Part shown: piece after piece, positions 33,973 through 37,846 of the stretch
Layout of the letters: each line of letters starts with the position of its first letter
How positions within the stretch are numbered: the stretch's first letter is position 1
DNA from: an uncultured Phascolarctobacterium sp.
GTDB lineage: Bacteria; Bacillota; Negativicutes; Acidaminococcales; Acidaminococcaceae
Direction of reading: 5' to 3'
NCBI RefSeq assembly: GCF_900753045.1
Contig: NZ_CAADXO010000021.1
Span: forward strand, 1-37,846
Length of the DNA stretch: 37,846 nucleotides
Made by a program: the position numbers and the translations under genes
The notes under the pieces: model-generated
Seen by the model: only the letters and a program-made list of their open reading frames with translations
Told to the model about the DNA's origin: nothing
Database searches by the model: none

Positions 33973-36135
33973 GTGAATAATCTGAGTAGAAAAGGGTTGT
34001 TGATGAGCGCATTGATTTGCGGTAATTTGTTCATAGGAGGAACAACGGTATTTGCAGAAGAAATTGGTGATTATCAATTAGATGAAATGGTTGTTACTGC
34101 TACTAGAACAGAAGAAAGCAATATTAAGGTTGCTTCTGTTGTCAGTGTTATTACTGCGGATGATATAAAAAAGAAGAATATTTTGACCATCACCGACGCA
34201 TTAAAAGAGGTAGCTGGTATTTATGACGGCAGGCCCGGAGGCATGTCCGATACAGCAAATGGTATTCAAATGCGTGGCTTTGGCGAAGCTGATATTTTGG
34301 TATTATATGATGGCATGCCGCTTAATGATGGTTTTAATGGCAAAGCCGATTGGAGCGTAATTGCTATTGATGATGTAAAAAAGATTGAAGTATTGCAAGG
34401 AGCTGCTTCATCTCTTTATGGTGGTCATGCTGTTGGTGGTGTAATTAATATCATTGGTAAGAGCCCGGATAAAGATCACGTACATGCTTATGCTAAATAT
34501 GGTTCTGATAAGACTAAAAAGCAGGGAATTAACTTAAGTAAAAAGCTTTCAGATAAGTGGTCTATGGGACTTGGGTATGAGAATAAAGAGACTGATGGTC
34601 ATTATAAAAAACTGATTTATAAATATGCTTATAAGGCGAAAGATAAACCAGGTAATCCTGATAAAATTGGTACTGGTGCTATATTAAATCAACACAGCAA
34701 TGGCAGAGATATGTACATTTTGGGTAACCCTGGTGGTGGCAGAAGTGAAGATGATACATATAATTTTAAGTTACAATACAAATTTAATGATGCTCAATCT
34801 TTGACTTATAGATATACGCATGACAAGTACAAGTATTTTGCTACAGATCCTGAGACATTTATTAAAGATTCTCAAGGTAATAAAATGTTTGAAGGCAGTG
34901 TACTTTTACCTAATGGCAAATATTTAGATTTCAATGAGTATGATTTTACCGATTATGATGGACGTCGTACTACGGACAGACATGCTTTGGCGTATAAAGA
35001 TACCGCTAATAAGATTGATTTCAAACTTGGTGTTACAAATGTTAAAGATTTTGGCTATGCTACAGGTGATGACCTTGCTGGTCAAGGTGGAGGGTATGAT
35101 ACAAATTATCCTAACAAAACCTATAAGGCAGATTTCCAAAAAGTGTGGGAAGGAAGCAAAAATAATATTGTAGTTGGTTTTGACATTGAAAAGGGCTCTA
35201 TGGATTATTCACAGAGTTATTTGGAACATTGGGGAGACAAAGATAGCGCCAACTATTTGTACTATACAATGGGCGGAACTAATTTAGTTGGAGCAGTATT
35301 TGTTCAAGATGCAATCAAGTTGAGCGATGTTTATTCTTTGGATTTGGGATTGCGTGTTGACTATTATCAAAAGAAAGATGGATATTATAATGAACATGGT
35401 AAAGACAATATCGAAAGACCAACAGAGAAATATACAGAATTGAGTCCTAAAGTTGCTTTCAGATATATGCCTGATGATGACACGACTTATTACGCTTCTT
35501 ACGGACACTCTTTTAATCCACCAACGCTTTATCAATTATACAGAAGCAATAGTTCTTTTGAAGCTAATCCTGATTTGAAACCTGAAACTACAGATACTGT
35601 AGAAGTAGGCTTAAAGAAACAGTTTAGCCCGAAGCTTTATAGTAGTTTAAGTGTTTATCAAGCAAAATCAAAAGACTTAATTGATTATGATTATCTTGAT
35701 AATGGCAAGAAGCAGTATATGAATCTCAGCAGTGTAAAACGTCAAGGAATTGAATTAATGCTTGACTATAAAATGGATGATAAGTTTAGTACATTTGCAA
35801 ATTTAACATTACAAAATGCTACTGATGATACTACCGGGTCAAAGTTATATTCAATTCCAAAACAAATTCTAAAAGCTGGCTTAAAGTACAACTATGGTGA
35901 TGTTAGTGCGTATATTGATGGACAGTATGTAAGTAGTCGAACTTATGATGGTCAGATTTCTGGTAAGTTATATTCAGATGATGCATTCTTTACTGCTGAT
36001 GCTGGCATAAATTACAAATTTATGAAAAATGCTACACTTAGCTTTGCTGTTAATAATATTTTCGATCGCGATTACTGGCAATGGTATAAAGCAGCTGGTA
36101 GAAGCTGGATCTTAGGCGTCGACTTTGACTTCTAA
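33973..36135 (+). CDS. TonB-dependent outer-membrane receptor
   Basis: 720 residues from the GTG at 33973, which follows GGAGGT at seven bases; an upstream in-frame GTG (33955) lies before that site. A signal peptide ends near TTVFA-EE. A Ton-box-like DEMVVTATRTEE is followed by the plug domain (ITDALKEVAGIYDGRPGG; QMRGFGEADILVLYDGMPLN; IEVLQGAASSLYGGHAVGGV). The 22-strand barrel follows, with YYASYGHSFNPPTLYQLYRS, NPDLKPETTDTVEVGLK and the final aromatic WILGVDFDF. Such receptors import iron chelates, haem, cobalamin or other large nutrients using TonB energy; the substrate here is unknown. The gene is visibly more AT-rich than its neighbours, suggesting recent acquisition or different selection. 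Confidence 0.92.
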   Translation: MNNLSRKGLLMSALICGNLFIGGTTVFAEEIGDYQLDEMVVTATRTEESNIKVASVVSVITADDIKKKNILTITDALKEVAGIYDGRPGGMSDTANGIQMRGFGEADILVLYDGMPLNDGFNGKADWSVIAIDDVKKIEVLQGAASSLYGGHAVGGVINIIGKSPDKDHVHAYAKYGSDKTKKQGINLSKKLSDKWSMGLGYENKETDGHYKKLIYKYAYKAKDKPGNPDKIGTGAILNQHSNGRDMYILGNPGGGRSEDDTYNFKLQYKFNDAQSLTYRYTHDKYKYFATDPETFIKDSQGNKMFEGSVLLPNGKYLDFNEYDFTDYDGRRTTDRHALAYKDTANKIDFKLGVTNVKDFGYATGDDLAGQGGGYDTNYPNKTYKADFQKVWEGSKNNIVVGFDIEKGSMDYSQSYLEHWGDKDSANYLYYTMGGTNLVGAVFVQDAIKLSDVYSLDLGLRVDYYQKKDGYYNEHGKDNIERPTEKYTELSPKVAFRYMPDDDTTYYASYGHSFNPPTLYQLYRSNSSFEANPDLKPETTDTVEVGLKKQFSPKLYSSLSVYQAKSKDLIDYDYLDNGKKQYMNLSSVKRQGIELMLDYKMDDKFSTFANLTLQNATDDTTGSKLYSIPKQILKAGLKYNYGDVSAYIDGQYVSSRTYDGQISGKLYSDDAFFTADAGINYKFMKNATLSFAVNNIFDRDYWQWYKAAGRSWILGVDFDF

Positions 36136-36164
36136 TTACTTGCTTAACGTTTTTCAATAGCTTA

Positions 36165-36203
36165 AAATAGGGATAGGGTGTTTGAATTACCCTATCCCTA
36201 TTT
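36165..36203 (+). terminator. Long perfect hairpin between receptor and ferredoxin genes
   Basis: A 14-bp perfect stem (AAATAGGGATAGGG at 36165-36178 with CCCTATCCCTATTT at 36190-36203) and an 11-base loop lie 29 bases after the receptor stop. The T-run after it is only TTTG, so it may be a leaky terminator or an mRNA-stability element that sets receptor levels apart from the downstream genes. Confidence 0.6.
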
Positions 36204-36222
36204 GTTATCGAGGTGATTGCCT

Positions 36223-37041
36223 ATGTTATATAACCTTAAACGTTTAACCGGTTACGCTCTTGGCTTTGTATTGTTTTATGCGCCGGTAGCGCTCTTTCAG
36301 CGCTGCCTGTTCTATTTGTTTTACGGCAGCTGGCAGCCGCAGAGTATTCACGGACTTTGTTTTCGTATACCGATAGAGCATATTTTAGACGGAATCATCT
36401 GGCGGCTGACACCGATAAGCATGCTGAGTACATTGCTGCTATTGGCAGCGGCGTTCTTCCTGGGGCCTGTTTTTTGCGGCAGGCTGTGCCCGGCAGGCGC
36501 TTTTACCGAATATCTGTCGAAGCTGGTGCCGTCCAAATTTCAAATAAGCTGGCGCCGTTATACAGAAATTGCGCCTATCCGTTACGGTATGCTGACAGGC
36601 TTTTGCCTGGTGCCCTTTTTCGGCGGCATTCTGGCTTGCTCATATTGCAACTTCTTTTTGTTTGATTTATTGGCTAACTATTATACACGAGGTTATTTTA
36701 TTTCACTGACATCCAGTCTACTGCTGACAGCAATTATGTGGGTACTTGTCTTTGGTATCTTTACTAAGGGTGGTCGCGGCTTCTGCAATTTTTTGTGCCC
36801 GGTAGGTGCGGCGCAGGGACTGATGCATGCCATAGGCTGCAGGCTGCCGTTTGTACTGCGGATGCGTGTTGATAAAAGCCAATGCATAGGGTGCGGTTTG
36901 TGCGAAAAGAAGTGCCCGATGGAATCCGCTGAGCTTGCTGAAGGCAAAGCGCAGATTAATCAGCATAACTGTATCTGCTGCGGCGTATGTCAGCATGCTT
37001 GCCCGGTGCAGGCTATCAGCTACGGGAGGAAACGCGTATGA
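36223..37041 (+). CDS. NapH-like membrane-bound 4Fe-4S ferredoxin protein
   Basis: 272 residues from the ATG at 36223, with GAGGTGAT upstream; an in-frame TTG at 36217 is less likely. About five membrane helices are seen, with the paired NapH/NosR/CcoG-type motifs FCGRLCPAGAFTEYLSKL and FCNFLCPVGAAQGL at the membrane face. Two C-terminal [4Fe-4S] sites follow, CIGCGLCEKKCP from residue 221 and CICCGVCQHACP from 250. Such proteins move electrons between quinones or cytosolic donors and periplasmic acceptors. No nap, nos or cco genes are nearby. Its stop overlaps the next start (ATGA), tying it to the two small genes that follow. Confidence 0.85.
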   Translation: MLYNLKRLTGYALGFVLFYAPVALFQRCLFYLFYGSWQPQSIHGLCFRIPIEHILDGIIWRLTPISMLSTLLLLAAAFFLGPVFCGRLCPAGAFTEYLSKLVPSKFQISWRRYTEIAPIRYGMLTGFCLVPFFGGILACSYCNFFLFDLLANYYTRGYFISLTSSLLLTAIMWVLVFGIFTKGGRGFCNFLCPVGAAQGLMHAIGCRLPFVLRMRVDKSQCIGCGLCEKKCPMESAELAEGKAQINQHNCICCGVCQHACPVQAISYGRKRV

Positions 37042-37232
37042 AAAATAAGCTGATAAATTTTATTGCGGCAATGGGAATTCCTGTCAGCGGCATTACTACG
37101 CAAGGAGCAGGCTGCACAGGGATTTGCGGCAGCTGCAGCTTGAATTGCGCGCCGGGAATAGTTGCTTTACTGCTTTTGGCAGGCAAGGCAATTTACAAAC
37201 GTTATCATGGCGGGGTGGTGCAGCATGAATAA
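37038..37232 (+). CDS. 64-residue Cys-rich membrane protein, unknown function
   Basis: The ATG at 37038 overlaps the preceding stop as ATGA, with GGGAGG upstream. The protein has C26-x3-C30-x2-C33-x3-C37 (GCTGICGSCSLNCAPG), followed directly by a short hydrophobic helix (IVALLLLAGKAIY) and a basic tail. The N-terminal part (about 5-21) is also fairly hydrophobic. The four cysteines could hold a metal or an Fe-S cluster next to the membrane, possibly as partner of the NapH-like protein. I do not recognise a named family. It overlaps the next gene by eight bases. Confidence 0.7.
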   Translation: MKNKLINFIAAMGIPVSGITTQGAGCTGICGSCSLNCAPGIVALLLLAGKAIYKRYHGGVVQHE

Positions 37233-37716
37233 TAAATTGTTGAAGCGTGTACTGGCCTTTGTCTTGATGGCGGTAGTAATGGTAGGTCTGGTGTTTTTCC
37301 GCAGTGAAAATAATTACGACAAGCACTATTTTCGTGCTAAGCTGGCGCGGGGGCAGGAGGTGCATTGCAAGATAGACCTTGGCAAGGAGGGCGAGCTGAA
37401 ATATCTGCTGCAGCCTAATGTCTATACATTATATTTACGCCTGCTGCCGGAGGATAAGCAAGCGCAGCTGCGCTGCGAGGGCGAAGGCCTGCAGATGCTG
37501 CTGTCGCGCAGCAGCAAGAAAGGCTTGTGGCGCAAGCTTGCACCTGATGAAATGATTAGGCAGTACAAGGGACAGTTAGGAGTGAGTGCGGAGCTGTATT
37601 TTTCGCCGGAGCAGTTGAAGCAGCGCCATGTGCAGCAGGGAAAAATCAATTTTTATGATGCGAAAGGCTTATACGGAACTGTCGTCGTTGACGTAATCAA
37701 TTCGCGGGTGAAGTAA
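37225..37716 (+). CDS. Membrane-anchored extracytoplasmic protein, unknown function
   Basis: 163 residues from the ATG at 37225, which lies inside the end of the Cys-rich gene (eight-base overlap). An N-terminal signal anchor (about 8-26, RVLAFVLMAVVMVGLVFF) leads to a soluble domain outside the inner membrane. This domain holds a single Cys (QEVHCKIDLG), charged loops (LPEDKQAQLRCEG has a second Cys) and ends GTVVVDVINSRVK, which looks beta-rich. No cleavage site is clear. No family is recognised. Translational coupling with the ferredoxin and Cys-rich genes suggests a shared envelope complex. Confidence 0.7.
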   Translation: MNNKLLKRVLAFVLMAVVMVGLVFFRSENNYDKHYFRAKLARGQEVHCKIDLGKEGELKYLLQPNVYTLYLRLLPEDKQAQLRCEGEGLQMLLSRSSKKGLWRKLAPDEMIRQYKGQLGVSAELYFSPEQLKQRHVQQGKINFYDAKGLYGTVVVDVINSRVK

Positions 37717-37733
37717 GATTAATATGGTTTTCA

Positions 37734-37766
37734 AGCTGTGGGCAGAAGTTCTGCCTGCAGCTTTTT
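37734..37766 (+). terminator. Rho-independent terminator of the TonB/ferredoxin module
   Basis: AGCTG and GGCAGAA pair with TTCTGCC and CAGCT (two-base internal bulges on each side) and TTTTT follows. It lies 18 bases beyond the last gene of the module. Confidence 0.85.
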
Positions 37767-37769
37767 GCT

Positions 37770-37846
37770 GTGCGCCCAGCATGGGCGCACTCTAATGGGT
37801 GAAAGTCCCTAGACCGCCCGGTAGCGGGAAGGTCATAGCTGAACAC
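37770..37846 (+). mobile_element. Group II intron, 5' end (partial)
   Basis: The sequence from GTGCGCCCAGCATGGGCGCA through CTAATGGGTGAAAGTCCC and CCGCCCGGTAGCGGGAAGG matches the conserved 5' end and domain I start of bacterial group II introns. The GTGCG boundary lies at 37770, four bases after the T-run of the preceding terminator. Only about 77 bases are inside the window; the remaining RNA domains and the reverse transcriptase, if present, lie beyond it. Insertion just after a terminator hairpin is the habit of bacterial class C introns, but the subclass is not settled by this fragment. Confidence 0.82.

Overview
The window looks like a low-to-moderate GC, diderm member of the Firmicutes (class Negativicutes, possibly a Phascolarctobacterium or Acidaminococcus relative). 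The gene order is Firmicutes-like: a T-box-controlled leuCDB operon, obg-proB-proA, and maf-radC-mreBCD-PBP2-rodA followed by the TIGR03960/DUF2344 pair. Near the right end, however, lies a TonB-dependent outer-membrane receptor, which implies a second membrane. The genus is inference; the diderm Firmicute call is fairly firm.

Layout. Positions 1-4271 (minus strand) hold a branched-chain amino-acid block: a strong promoter, a leucine-type T-box leader, leuC-leuD-leuB with overlapping stops and starts, a terminator, then azlC and a cut-off azlD. Positions 4504-10905 (plus) encode one 2133-residue protein combining a transglutaminase-like region, DUF4011, an SF1 helicase, an MTES_1575-type nuclease domain and DUF3320. 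It is a plausible stand-alone defence or nucleic-acid-processing factor. gltB-gltD (NADPH glutamate synthase) follows at 11258-17307. Next is obg, flanked on both sides by copies of a roughly 100-bp hairpin-rich intergenic repeat, with one copy apparently nested inside another. proB-proA start proline synthesis from glutamate. A cluster of three small membrane-protein genes (22127-23417) leads into maf, radC, mreB, mreC, mreD, the gene for PBP2, and rodA, the cell-elongation machinery. A B12-binding-type radical SAM protein and its DUF2344 partner end this part at paired convergent terminators.

The right end (32996-37716) looks like an accessory module. A BmrR-like MerR regulator is divergent from a TonB-dependent receptor gene. 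The receptor promoter has the 19-bp spacer typical of MerR-activated promoters, and a 23-bp dyad lies across it. Downstream are a NapH-like membrane ferredoxin, a 64-residue membrane protein with four closely spaced cysteines, and a membrane-anchored extracytoplasmic protein, the last three translationally overlapped. This is the best candidate for an undescribed system, probably inducible uptake of a ligand linked to electron transfer at the inner membrane. Its substrate cannot be read from the sequence. The module ends at a terminator, and the 5' end of a group II intron begins four bases after the terminator's T-run and continues past the window edge.

I saw no tRNA, rRNA or CRISPR array.
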